From Cyanobacteria bacterium OH_CBrB_359 (GTDB lineage: Bacteria > Cyanobacteriota > Vampirovibrionia > Gastranaerophilales > Gastranaerophilaceae), in the NCBI GenBank assembly GCA_023433065.1, contig JAEZET010000004.1, positions 248,001-312,000 on the forward strand: 64,000 nucleotides of DNA, written 5' to 3'. The notes beneath the pieces were generated by a model, which saw only the letters and a list, made by a program, of their open reading frames with translations, was not told the DNA's origin and searched no databases. Both the position numbers and the translations under genes were made by a program. Of the stretch, positions 52,060-59,937 are shown piece by piece; positions within the stretch are counted from its first letter, which is position 1, and each line of letters opens with the position of its first letter.

Positions 52060-53401
52060 AGAACTTATAGAAAAAGACCTCAAATACGTCTGGCACCCTG
52101 ATACCCAAATGAAAGACTACGAAAATGAAGACCCTATAATTATTGAAAGAGGTAAAGGGATTTATGTTTGGGATATTAAAGGCAATAAGTATATTGATGC
52201 AGTTTCTTCCTGGTGGGTTAATACTTTAGGGCATTCTCATCCTGAGCTGAATAGAGCACTTATTAGACAGGCGGATAAAATTGAACACATTTTGCTTGCA
52301 GGTTTTTCTCATGTTCCTGCAATTGAGCTTGCAGAAAAACTTATTAAGATGAGTTGTGAGAATCTGACAAAGGTCTTTTATTCCGATAATGGTTCTACTG
52401 CGGTTGAAGTGGCTTTAAAAATGGCTTTTCAATATTGGCTTCAGGTTGGAAAACCCGAAAAAAGAAAATTTGTTGCGCTTGAAAATTCATATCATGGAGA
52501 TACTTTAGGTGCTGTATCAGTAGGTGGAGTAGATATTTTCAGCAAAATATTCAAACCGCTTTTATTTGATGTTTTTCAAGTAAAAAGCCCATACTGCTAC
52601 AGATGTCCGGTCACTATGGACAGGAAAAATTGTAAAATAAAATGCATAAAATTCGTTGAAGAACTTTTTGAAAATCATCATAAAGAAATTGCTGCGATGA
52701 TAGTTGAACCATTGGTCCAAGGGGCAGCAGGTATGAGAATGTATCCTGCCGAATATCTCAAAAAACTCTCAGAGTTGTGCAAAAAGTATAATATTCTGTT
52801 GATTGATGATGAAGTTGCTATGGGATTTGGCAGAACAGGGAAAATGTTTGCTTATGAACATGTGCCGATTCAACCAGATATGGTTTGTCTTGCGAAAGGT
52901 TTGACTGCAGGGTATATGCCTCTTGCTGTGACGCTTACTACTGATGAAATTTTTAATGCGTTTTATGATGAATACAATAATTACAAAACGTTTTTCCATG
53001 GGCACAGTTTTACGGGAAATCCTCTCGCCTGCGCTGTTGCACTTGAAAATTTAAGGGTACTTAAAGAAGAAAAAATTATTGAAAAGTTACAACCGAAAAT
53101 AGAATTTTTCAGCAAAGAAATTCAAAGGCTAAAACATCTTCATTATGTCGGAGATGTTCGCTCTACAGGACTTGTAGGTGCTGTGGAACTTGTTATGGAT
53201 AAAAATACAAAGAAACTTTTTGACCCTAAATTAAGAGTCGGTAAAAGAGTTTATGATGAAGCCCTCAAATTGGGCGCAATCCTCAGGCCCATAGGAAACG
53301 TAATTTATTTTATTCCCCCTTATGTCATAACTAATGAAGAAATTAAAACGCTCGTTGATATTACTTACGAGGCTATAAACATTGCTACAAAACCTTTTTA
53401 A
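52043..53401 (+). CDS. bioA: Adenosylmethionine-8-amino-7-oxononanoate aminotransferase
   Basis: The ATG at 52,043 lies inside the end of the LeuA-type gene and is preceded by AAAGG. The 452-residue protein has the BioA N-terminal VWHPDTQMKDY, AVSSWWVNTLGHSHP, and the class III aminotransferase motif DEVAMGFGRTG. The PLP lysine is Lys285 in CLAKGLTAGYMP, and a Cys-containing YCYRCP segment is typical of this enzyme group. It transfers the amino group from SAM to KAPA, giving DAPA, a biotin precursor. No other bio genes appear in the window. It ends four bases inside a convergent small gene. Confidence 0.93.
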   Translation: MDKRNRELIEKDLKYVWHPDTQMKDYENEDPIIIERGKGIYVWDIKGNKYIDAVSSWWVNTLGHSHPELNRALIRQADKIEHILLAGFSHVPAIELAEKLIKMSCENLTKVFYSDNGSTAVEVALKMAFQYWLQVGKPEKRKFVALENSYHGDTLGAVSVGGVDIFSKIFKPLLFDVFQVKSPYCYRCPVTMDRKNCKIKCIKFVEELFENHHKEIAAMIVEPLVQGAAGMRMYPAEYLKKLSELCKKYNILLIDDEVAMGFGRTGKMFAYEHVPIQPDMVCLAKGLTAGYMPLAVTLTTDEIFNAFYDEYNNYKTFFHGHSFTGNPLACAVALENLRVLKEEKIIEKLQPKIEFFSKEIQRLKHLHYVGDVRSTGLVGAVELVMDKNTKKLFDPKLRVGKRVYDEALKLGAILRPIGNVIYFIPPYVITNEEIKTLVDITYEAINIATKPF

Positions 53402-53691
53402 TTGAAGGGGTTGCTCTTTTTGGCAAAAAAACCTTTTATTTTTTTTATAATACTTTCAATAAAATTTTTTATTGAGCTAAAGTCAATTTTTTCATTGTCT
53501 TCATTAAGCTGGGATTCAAATTTGTCCTCTTCAGAGTTAAATACGTCGTATTCTTCGCGTTGTTTTTTTTGTTCTTCAGAGTCTTTTCTTCTAAAATAAC
53601 CAAGATTGCCGCCACCACCATTATTTCTCATATTCTGAGCTTCCTGAATCATTGGCTTATTGAAATCTGGGCCTTTAAAATCAAACGACAT
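53398..53691 (-). CDS. Small acidic unknown protein with FDFKG start
   Basis: The protein has 97 residues and starts MSFDFKGPDF, another instance of the Phe-x-Gly N-terminal motif. A glycine-rich and charged middle (NNGGGGNLGYF, then EEQKKQREE) is followed by an amphipathic helix (SSIKNFIESIIKKIKGFF). There is no signal peptide. The stop overlaps the bioA stop by four bases, in the opposite direction. Function is unknown; the terminal helix could bind membranes. Coding potential is supported by the motif and by sensible amino-acid composition. Confidence 0.5.
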   Translation of the reverse strand: MSFDFKGPDFNKPMIQEAQNMRNNGGGGNLGYFRRKDSEEQKKQREEYDVFNSEEDKFESQLNEDNEKIDFSSIKNFIESIIKKIKGFFAKKSNPFN

Positions 53692-53743
53692 ATAGTAAAC
53701 ACCAAATTTTTACACTTCTTAATATTATTATATACTATATTTG

Positions 53744-53755
53744 TAGGAATTCCTA
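53744..53755. promoter_or_regulatory. 12-bp perfect palindrome between divergent genes
   Basis: TAGGAATTCCTA lies in the 158-bp gap between the two divergent starts at 53,691 and 53,850. It could be an operator shared by them. No matching site was found elsewhere by eye. Confidence 0.3.
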
Positions 53756-53849
53756 TCCTTTATTTAAATTATTATTAATTTTTATAAACAATTTATATGC
53801 ATAAGTTAAAAAATCATTAATAATATAATTGTTATCAATAGAATTTCAT

Positions 53850-54851
53850 ATGAAAGACATAAATTTAAGCCAGTTTGTAAACAGATTTTTGAACTTTGAT
53901 TTTGCTAAAAAAAGTCAGGGAAATATTGAAAATCTTAATTTTAGAAATGCCCCAAATTTGATTCCTGAAGCTCAAAGACAAGAATTTGTTAAATTGCCTA
54001 CGCCGAGAGTAAATGTTTCCAGCCAAAATCCCACTTCTAATGTCCACTTGGCGCAGCTTAATAATGGAGATAAAACCATCCTTTTAAAGGAGCTGCTAAA
54101 CCTTCCCAAGGATTTGCAAGATTTTTTCCTTATGATGACGTCTTCTGCTTTGTCGCAAACAACAAATGCAAAAAATTTACCTAATGCTTTAAATACTGTT
54201 AACATAGATGTTGCACAGCTTTTGGCTTTTATTCAGGATAATGGCAAAGAGGCAGTTGCAAAATTGTTTCAAATGGTCGCAAATTTTAATCAGATGGGAA
54301 CGTCAATTAAAACTTCCCAGCTGAATGAGTTGACGACATTAATAAACGCATGCATTTCAGCTTCTGATGACAAGCAGCAGCAAGCTTTAAAAAATTTTTT
54401 ACTGCTATATTTGCCCTGGTTGCCTTTAGAAGAAAGTCAGGCGTTTAAGCTCGAAATCAAGGATGCAGCTTCGAATCCGGACGGCAGTTCCAATGATTCC
54501 GTCACTATACTTATATCAACTGCCAACTTTGGTAATGTGCAGGTAATTCTCACTAAAACAGGGGATAATTCCATTAATGTATTTATAACCTGTTCAAAAG
54601 ATTTCCCTCAAAAAGACCTTCAGCAAAGGATTAAAGACGAATCTAAAAATTTCAATATTCAAAGTGAAATTTTGGCTGATATCAAAGACAGCAGAGTCGA
54701 AAAACAGGAGAATCAAAAAATGCAGGTCTCTTTGAATGTAAGTTCAACCATGAATCCGTTTTTGGTTTTGATGTCAAATTTTATAATAAAATCGGTTATA
54801 GAGCTTGATAATACTGCATCTTTAAGGCAGATTAGAAAAGAAATGTTATAA
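53850..54851 (+). CDS. Unknown protein, weak resemblance to hook-length control C-terminus
   Basis: The ATG at 53,850 is chosen over a TTG seven codons upstream; neither has a strong ribosome site. The 333-residue protein is Asn/Leu/Gln-rich. Its last third (about 205-300) alternates strands and helices, with LPWLPLEESQAFKLEI and ISTANFGNVQVILT. It faintly recalls the C-terminal domain of FliK-like proteins, but no flagellar genes are nearby. It ends 37 bp before the start of radA. I do not assign a function. Confidence 0.5.
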   Translation: MKDINLSQFVNRFLNFDFAKKSQGNIENLNFRNAPNLIPEAQRQEFVKLPTPRVNVSSQNPTSNVHLAQLNNGDKTILLKELLNLPKDLQDFFLMMTSSALSQTTNAKNLPNALNTVNIDVAQLLAFIQDNGKEAVAKLFQMVANFNQMGTSIKTSQLNELTTLINACISASDDKQQQALKNFLLLYLPWLPLEESQAFKLEIKDAASNPDGSSNDSVTILISTANFGNVQVILTKTGDNSINVFITCSKDFPQKDLQQRIKDESKNFNIQSEILADIKDSRVEKQENQKMQVSLNVSSTMNPFLVLMSNFIIKSVIELDNTASLRQIRKEML

Positions 54852-54873
54852 AGTTTTTTAGCAAGATATGCTG

Positions 54874-54882
54874 TGATATAAT
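54874..54882 (+). promoter_or_regulatory. Extended -10 promoter, likely giving leaderless radA mRNA
   Basis: TGATATAAT (TG-n-TATAAT) ends six bases before the radA ATG. A start of transcription about seven bases downstream would fall at the ATG, and no ribosome site is present. A weak T-rich -35 region lies at 54,854-54,859. Confidence 0.5.
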
Positions 54883-54888
54883 TTGTGC

Positions 54889-56271
54889 ATGGCAAAAATT
54901 AAAACAAAGTGGATATGTCAAAGCTGCGGGTATGAAACCGCTAAATATCTGGGGAAATGTCCTGACTGCGGAAGCTGGGCAAGCTTTTTGGAAGAAATTG
55001 AAGATAAAAAAAGTCAATCAGTTTCTTTGCTTTTAAAAGATGAAAATCCTGCTTGTCTTATCAATGAAATTGAAATTACAGATGCTATAAGGTTTTCAAC
55101 AGGTTTTGAAGAATTTGACAGGGTCTTAGGCAGAGGTCTTGTCCAGGGTTCTCTGGTGCTTCTGGCAGGAGATCCGGGGATTGGTAAATCAACTCTTGTC
55201 CTTCAGGCAAGTAAGGCTATTTGTGACAGCGGAAAGAGTCTTTTGTATGTTTGTGCTGAAGAATCAAGTTCTCAGATAAAGTTAAGGGCGCAAAGGCTGA
55301 ATGTCAATTCTGACAAGCTATATGTGTATTCTCAGACAAATTTTGAAAACATTAAGGCTCAGATAGAAGAAATACAGCCTGAAGTTCTTGTAATAGACAG
55401 CATTCAGGCTATTTATACAACAAATATAACAAGCTCGTCAGGTAGCGTTTCTCAGATTAGAGAGTGCACAAATTATCTTATGGATGTTGCCAAAAATAAG
55501 AATATCACAGTAATTGTCATCGGACATGTTACTAAAGACGGCAATATTGCAGGCCCTAAGGTGCTTGAACATATGGTCGATACCGTAATCTATTTTGAAG
55601 GCGATAAATATAAATCTTATAGGCTTTTAAGGTGCAATAAAAACCGCTTCGGAAGTACAAATGAAGTAGGTGTTTTTAATATGCAAGAATCCGGACTAAA
55701 AGAAGTTTCTAATCCGTCTGAACTTTTTCTGAACGACAGGACTGAAAATATAGCCCCGGGTAGTGTTATTATTGCAACAAATGAGGGTACAAGGGCATTA
55801 TTAGTTGAAATTCAAGCACTTGTCGGCTCTACCTCATACCCTTCTCCGAGAAGGGTCTCTAACGGAATTGATTATAACAGGATGCTTCAAATTCTTGCGG
55901 TACTTGAAAAGAGGATAGGTTTAAATTTAAGTAAACATGATGTTTACGTTAATATCATCGGCGGTATAGAAATTGATGAGCCTGCAGCGGACTTAGGAGT
56001 TGCTCTTGCAGTTGCGACTTGCGCAAGGGATGTAGTAGTAAGCCCTGATACGGTTATAATAGGAGAAATAGGTTTGTCAGGTGAGATAAGACCTGTTAAT
56101 AACATTGAAAAAAGGATTCTGGAAGCTCAGAAACTCGGATTTAAAAAAGTTATAATCCCGAAATTAACTCAAAAACTTCAAACTTCTTTTGAAATTAAAA
56201 CAGTTCAGGTCGCAAGGCTTATGGACGCTATATCAGAGTGTGTTTATAAAGAAGAAAAATCAAAAATATAA
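54889..56271 (+). CDS. radA: DNA repair protein RadA
   Basis: From ATG at 54,889 the protein has 460 residues, starting MAKIKTKWICQSCG. A zinc finger uses Cys10, Cys13, Cys24 and Cys27. The RecA-like ATPase has Walker A GDPGIGKST at 94-102 and the RadA-specific KNRFGSTNEVG motif. A C-terminal Lon-protease-like domain (IGGIEIDEPAADLGVALA) follows. RadA helps branch migration during recombination repair. A hairpin at 56,276-56,301 follows the stop codon directly. All motifs and length are normal. Confidence 0.97.
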   Translation: MAKIKTKWICQSCGYETAKYLGKCPDCGSWASFLEEIEDKKSQSVSLLLKDENPACLINEIEITDAIRFSTGFEEFDRVLGRGLVQGSLVLLAGDPGIGKSTLVLQASKAICDSGKSLLYVCAEESSSQIKLRAQRLNVNSDKLYVYSQTNFENIKAQIEEIQPEVLVIDSIQAIYTTNITSSSGSVSQIRECTNYLMDVAKNKNITVIVIGHVTKDGNIAGPKVLEHMVDTVIYFEGDKYKSYRLLRCNKNRFGSTNEVGVFNMQESGLKEVSNPSELFLNDRTENIAPGSVIIATNEGTRALLVEIQALVGSTSYPSPRRVSNGIDYNRMLQILAVLEKRIGLNLSKHDVYVNIIGGIEIDEPAADLGVALAVATCARDVVVSPDTVIIGEIGLSGEIRPVNNIEKRILEAQKLGFKKVIIPKLTQKLQTSFEIKTVQVARLMDAISECVYKEEKSKI

Positions 56272-56275
56272 TTTT

Positions 56276-56301
56276 GAAATATCAGTGCTCTTAGATATTT
56301 C
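56276..56301 (+). terminator. Hairpin at the 3' end of radA
   Basis: GAAATATC (56,276-56,283) and GATATTTC (56,294-56,301) form a perfect 8-bp stem with a 10-base loop, five bases after the stop. There is no T-run, so termination may be weak, or the hairpin may protect the mRNA end. Confidence 0.4.
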
Positions 56302-56387
56302 TAAAAATTAATATATAAAGATTTTATAAAGGCAAGTTATCATCGTGGTAAACTAAAAATATACAGTAAATTATGAGGAGATACGGC

Positions 56388-57512
56388 ATGATTCCTATTT
56401 TGGATTTAAAAAGGCAATACGCTCAAATAGGCGAAGAAATCGAAAACGAAGTACTTGGAGTCTTAAAATCAGGTTCTTATATACTTGGTAAACACAACAA
56501 AGCACTTCAGGAAGAATTTTCGAAATTCATCGGAGTTAAACATTCTATAGGTCTTAATTCAGGGACTGACGCTCTTCATTTGGCTTTAAGGGCTCTTGAT
56601 ATAGGACCCGGCGATGAGGTTATAACCGTTGCTTTCACTTTCGTTGCCACAACAGAAGCTATAGGAATCGTAGGCGCTAAGCCTGTTTTTGTTGATATTG
56701 ACAAAGATACTTTTAATATTGATGCGCAAGAAATTGAAAAAGTAATTACTCCTAAAACTAAAGCAATCATTCCTGTTCACCTCTATGGCCAGCCTTGTGA
56801 TATGGATACTATCGTTGATATTGCTAAAAGATATGATTTATATGTTATAGAAGACTGTTGCCAGGCAATAGGAGCCGAATATAAAGGCAAAAAAGTAGGT
56901 TCGTTCGGTGATGTGGGATGTTTCAGCTTTTTCCCTACCAAAAACCTTGGAGCAATGGGCGATGGCGGCATGGTTACCACAAACAGCAATTATTTGAACG
57001 ACAGAATTATTTCTCTTAGAAACCATGGCGGTGCAGTAAGATATTATCATGATGAAATTGGTGTAAATAGCAGATTAGATGAGGTTCAGGCTGCTATATT
57101 AAGAGTAAAAATGAAATATATCAACGAATGGAACAAAAAAAGAAGAGAAAATGCTTACAGATACAATGAACTTTTCTCTCAATATCCTGAAATTGAAACT
57201 CCAAAAGAACATGATGATACATATTGCGTTTACCATCAGTATACAATCAAAATTAAAAACAGAGATCAAGTCCACGAGCTTCTTCAAAAGGCAGGAATCG
57301 GTGCTATGATTTATTATCCTGTACCGCTTCATCTTCAAAAAGTTCATTCGTATTTGAATCTTAAAGAGGGTCTTTTGCCTAATACTGAAGAAGATACAAA
57401 GTTGGTAATGTCTTTACCGATGTTTCCGGAACTTACCGAAGAAGAGCAAAAAGTTGTTGTACATAATGTAATCACTTGCCTCCATCAAAGTGAGTCTTTG
57501 GCTGTAAAGTAG
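56388..57512 (+). CDS. DegT/DnrJ/EryC1-family sugar aminotransferase
   Basis: The ATG at 56,388 follows GAGGAG by seven bases. The protein has 374 residues. FVATTEAIG and EDCCQAIGAEYKGKK lead to the PLP lysine Lys185 in FFPTKNLGAMGDGG. These features, with LRNHGGAVRYYH and NSRLDEVQAA, place it in the DegT/WecE-type aminotransferases. Such enzymes make amino sugars for surface polysaccharides from nucleotide-diphosphate keto-sugars. Family members differ in sugar, which cannot be read here. The gene stands alone between radA and a small unknown gene. Confidence 0.9.
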   Translation: MIPILDLKRQYAQIGEEIENEVLGVLKSGSYILGKHNKALQEEFSKFIGVKHSIGLNSGTDALHLALRALDIGPGDEVITVAFTFVATTEAIGIVGAKPVFVDIDKDTFNIDAQEIEKVITPKTKAIIPVHLYGQPCDMDTIVDIAKRYDLYVIEDCCQAIGAEYKGKKVGSFGDVGCFSFFPTKNLGAMGDGGMVTTNSNYLNDRIISLRNHGGAVRYYHDEIGVNSRLDEVQAAILRVKMKYINEWNKKRRENAYRYNELFSQYPEIETPKEHDDTYCVYHQYTIKIKNRDQVHELLQKAGIGAMIYYPVPLHLQKVHSYLNLKEGLLPNTEEDTKLVMSLPMFPELTEEEQKVVVHNVITCLHQSESLAVK

Positions 57513-57533
57513 AAGATTAAATATGTTTTTGGA

Positions 57534-58226
57534 TTAAAATCCGGGGATTGCACCCGGAGGGAGGCCTGGAACAGGTCCGCCCATGTTCATCATTGACATT
57601 TGATTTAGTTGATTCATCTGATTCATTTGTTGGTCTTGCATCATTTGTGCTGCCATTGCATCTTCCAAGCCTCTTTGAGCGTTGTCAGACATTCCCAATT
57701 TCCCGAATTGAGTGTCTTTTACTATTATTTTTTGTCCTGCTATTGATGCGAGTAATGTTATTAAATCAGTATTTTCTTTGCTTTCATCAGTGATTTCCCC
57801 AGGGAATTTAACTGAGAATTCTTTACCGTCAATTGTTCCTGAAAATTCTCCATTTTTAAGCAATGATATTTTTAAATCCAAATCAAAATCTTTATCGTTA
57901 TAAGTGCCCTTAAATTTTATGCCTTGAGCGCCGGTTTTGAACTCTAATTCAATAGGGTTATCGCCTAAAGTCCCTTCTATTTTAGAAGTTCTGTTTATAA
58001 TTCCTGAGAGATGTGTTTTTCTTAAGTTTGCGACTTTATCATTAATAGAGCCTTCAATTAACAGTGCAGGTGAAAAAAGTTTTTCGTGTTTGAATGTTAA
58101 ATGTTCACTAAAAGGTTTTCTTCCTTCAAATGAGTCCTTTTTAAAACTTGGTATTTTTTTGACGGTTTTGGTTGAAATTGCCGTAGGATTGACTCCTGAT
58201 GATGCATTAACACTGTTAAGTTCCAT
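57534..58226 (-). CDS. Unknown protein with Gln/Met-rich C-terminal tail
   Basis: This 230-residue protein is not recognised. The N-terminus is low complexity with IPSFKKDSF and LTFKH, forms of the shared motif. A middle beta-rich domain (about 60-165) contains repeated 'G(T/S)..dkef/dl' strands: KFKGTYNDKDFDL and FSGTIDGKEFSV. The tail is a run of Gln/Met/Asn (MQDQQMNQMNQLNQM) ending in Pro/Gly-rich PPGAIPGF. There is no signal peptide. It converges on the aminotransferase gene and is divergent from the kinase-like genes. Confidence 0.55.
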   Translation of the reverse strand: MELNSVNASSGVNPTAISTKTVKKIPSFKKDSFEGRKPFSEHLTFKHEKLFSPALLIEGSINDKVANLRKTHLSGIINRTSKIEGTLGDNPIELEFKTGAQGIKFKGTYNDKDFDLDLKISLLKNGEFSGTIDGKEFSVKFPGEITDESKENTDLITLLASIAGQKIIVKDTQFGKLGMSDNAQRGLEDAMAAQMMQDQQMNQMNQLNQMSMMNMGGPVPGLPPGAIPGF

Positions 58227-58400
58227 GTCTTGTGTCCTTTTTACTATATATGTTTTAACGTGAAAATTTTAATTAAATTGCCTTGAATTTAAAAGCTAAT
58301 TATTATTATGTAACGAATTGTAAAACAAATTTTAACTATGTGTTATAAGTTATTCAAACAGGGAACATGATAATTAGGAATAAAAACAGGTTTATAAGTT

Positions 58401-58490
58401 TTCTCTCTCTCTAATTCCTCTCTCTAATATGTGGTAGACTTAACCGGCGATAGTCGGTTTTTTTTTGTGTTATTATATAAAAAAGAGAGG
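58401..58490 (+). promoter_or_regulatory. Leader before the kinase pair: anti-ribosome-site tract and terminator
   Basis: A pyrimidine tract CCTCTCT (within 58,415-58,425) is exactly complementary to the AGAGAGG ribosome site of the first kinase (58,484-58,490). A strong terminator lies between them. Pairing could hide the site or compete with the terminator hairpin, a layout typical of attenuators. The mechanism is inferred. Confidence 0.4.
58442..58466 (+). terminator. Rho-independent terminator in the kinase leader
   Basis: AACCGGC (58,442-58,448) and GTCGGTT (58,453-58,459) form a 7-bp stem with one G-U pair and a GATA loop, followed by nine T. It lies 31 bp before the TTG start. No gene ends upstream on this strand within 900 bp, so it either ends a small RNA or acts as an attenuator. 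The 270-bp gap shows no ORF of note. Confidence 0.8.
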
Positions 58491-58497
58491 ATAAAAA

Positions 58498-59169
58498 TTG
58501 AGATTCTTAGAACCGCATAACCTAAAAGGAACTCTTATTTGTGTTGAAGGCATCGATGGCTCCGGTAAATCAACACAGCTTGTTATATTGAGGGATTGGC
58601 TTAAGTCTTTGAAGAAAGATGTCATTTTTACCGAGTGGAATTCTTCCGATTTAATTTCTCAGACAACAAAATTGGCGAAAAAAAAGAATTTGTTGAGTCC
58701 CAGAACTTTCAGTCTGCTACATGCAGTGGATTTTGCGGATAGGCTTGAACAAATAATTATTCCTGCTTTGAAAGCGGGGTTCATAGTTCTTGCAGACAGG
58801 TACGTTTATACAGCTTTTGCAAGAGACGTTGCAAGAGGTGTTGATTCTGATTGGGTCAGATATATGTACGGATTTGCCGTTAAGCCTGATTTGACAGTTT
58901 ATTTTCATGTGCCTGCGGAGATTTCTTTAGATAGAATTTGTTCAAACCGCTCTCCTAAATTTTATGAAGCGGGAATGGACCTTAAAATAAGTAACGACCC
59001 TTATGAGAGCTATCTCATATTTCAAAACAGAGTTAATAAAGAATACAAAAAAATGGTTAATGAGTATTCATTAATGGAAATTGATGCTACGAAAACAATC
59101 CATGAAAAACAACTTGCATTTAGAGAAGAAGTAAAAAAAGTACTTTTAACTAAAGGAATAAATCTATAA
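58498..59169 (+). CDS. Thymidylate-kinase-like P-loop kinase, first of a tandem pair
   Basis: The TTG start follows AGAGAGG by seven bases. The 223-residue protein has EGIDGSGKST with Lys24, DRYVYTAFARDVARG in the nucleotide-monophosphate binding region, and the TMK-like strand order. The usual REPGGT motif after strand 2 is replaced by FTEWNSSDL. This suggests altered phosphate-donor or substrate handling compared with genuine Tmk. The second copy begins one base inside the stop. dTMP kinase activity is possible but not the safest call; a different nucleotide or small-molecule kinase should be considered. Confidence 0.7.
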   Translation: MRFLEPHNLKGTLICVEGIDGSGKSTQLVILRDWLKSLKKDVIFTEWNSSDLISQTTKLAKKKNLLSPRTFSLLHAVDFADRLEQIIIPALKAGFIVLADRYVYTAFARDVARGVDSDWVRYMYGFAVKPDLTVYFHVPAEISLDRICSNRSPKFYEAGMDLKISNDPYESYLIFQNRVNKEYKKMVNEYSLMEIDATKTIHEKQLAFREEVKKVLLTKGINL

Positions 59170-59840
59170 TGGCAGAGTATAAATCAAAACATGGCTATAG
59201 CGGTCTTTTAATAGTAATAGAAGGAACAGATGGTTCAGGTAAATCCACTCAGATAGAACGTTTAAAAAGATGGATTGAAGATCAGTCTTACGGTGCTATG
59301 GTTAGTGAATGGAAGACTTCAAGGTTTATTGCAGATGCGATTGACGATGCCAAGGATAGAAACCTGCTTAATGCAACTACATTCAGCTTGTTATATGCTG
59401 CTGATTTCGCAGATAGGCTTGAAACCACAATATTACCTGCTTTAAAAGCCGGATTTGTAGTGCTTTTAGATAGATACACATATACCGCTTATGCCAGAGA
59501 TGTTGTAAGAGGTCATGATATCGAGTGGGTTAAAAAACTTTATAGTTATGCTCCTGAGCCCGACCTTGTTTTTTACCTTGATGTACCTGTTGAAATCCTT
59601 TTAAAGAGAATCATAGGTACAACGGGATTGGATTATTGGGAATCAGGCAGAGATATAGGTTTAAGTTCCGATTTTTATAAGAGTTTTCAGATGTATCAGG
59701 ATAAGTGCCTCAAAGAGTATCAAAAAATGATTGAACGGTATAATTTTATATCTATTGATGGAACCCTTACTGAAAAAGAAATCCACAAGACTATTATCGC
59801 TGAAATTAAAAGCTTGCTTGATACGGGGGCTTTGAAATAA
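59169..59840 (+). CDS. Thymidylate-kinase-like P-loop kinase, second of a tandem pair
   Basis: It has 223 residues, the same length as its upstream neighbour. EGTDGSGKST has Lys25, and the matching segments are VSEWKTSRF (in place of REPGGT), YAADFADRLE, ALKAGFVVLLDRYTYTAYARDVVRG and APEPDLVFYLDVP. The ATG shares its first base with the stop of the first gene. Both copies keep the P-loop and DRY segments, so both are probably active, perhaps as a heterodimer. It contains no signal or membrane part. The window shows no separate canonical tmk. Confidence 0.7.
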   Translation: MAEYKSKHGYSGLLIVIEGTDGSGKSTQIERLKRWIEDQSYGAMVSEWKTSRFIADAIDDAKDRNLLNATTFSLLYAADFADRLETTILPALKAGFVVLLDRYTYTAYARDVVRGHDIEWVKKLYSYAPEPDLVFYLDVPVEILLKRIIGTTGLDYWESGRDIGLSSDFYKSFQMYQDKCLKEYQKMIERYNFISIDGTLTEKEIHKTIIAEIKSLLDTGALK

Positions 59841-59894
59841 TTGTTAAATTGTTTTACATACGATATTTCAGCTCTGTTAAAATTATCCGCCAAG

Positions 59895-59903
59895 TGGTAC
59901 AAT
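59895..59903 (+). promoter_or_regulatory. Extended -10 promoter before the GH77 gene
   Basis: TGGTACAAT (TG-n-TACAAT) lies 35 bases before the ATG of the 4-alpha-glucanotransferase. The -35 region is poor (TGTTAA), as is common for extended -10 promoters. Confidence 0.4.
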
Positions 59904-59937
59904 CTAATATGCGTGGTAGTTTAGTAAGGATTCTTAT

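Noticed and set aside
53829..53850. Longer start (TTG) for the gene at 53,850
   Set aside because: No ribosome site is better there than at the ATG; the extra residues have no supporting feature.
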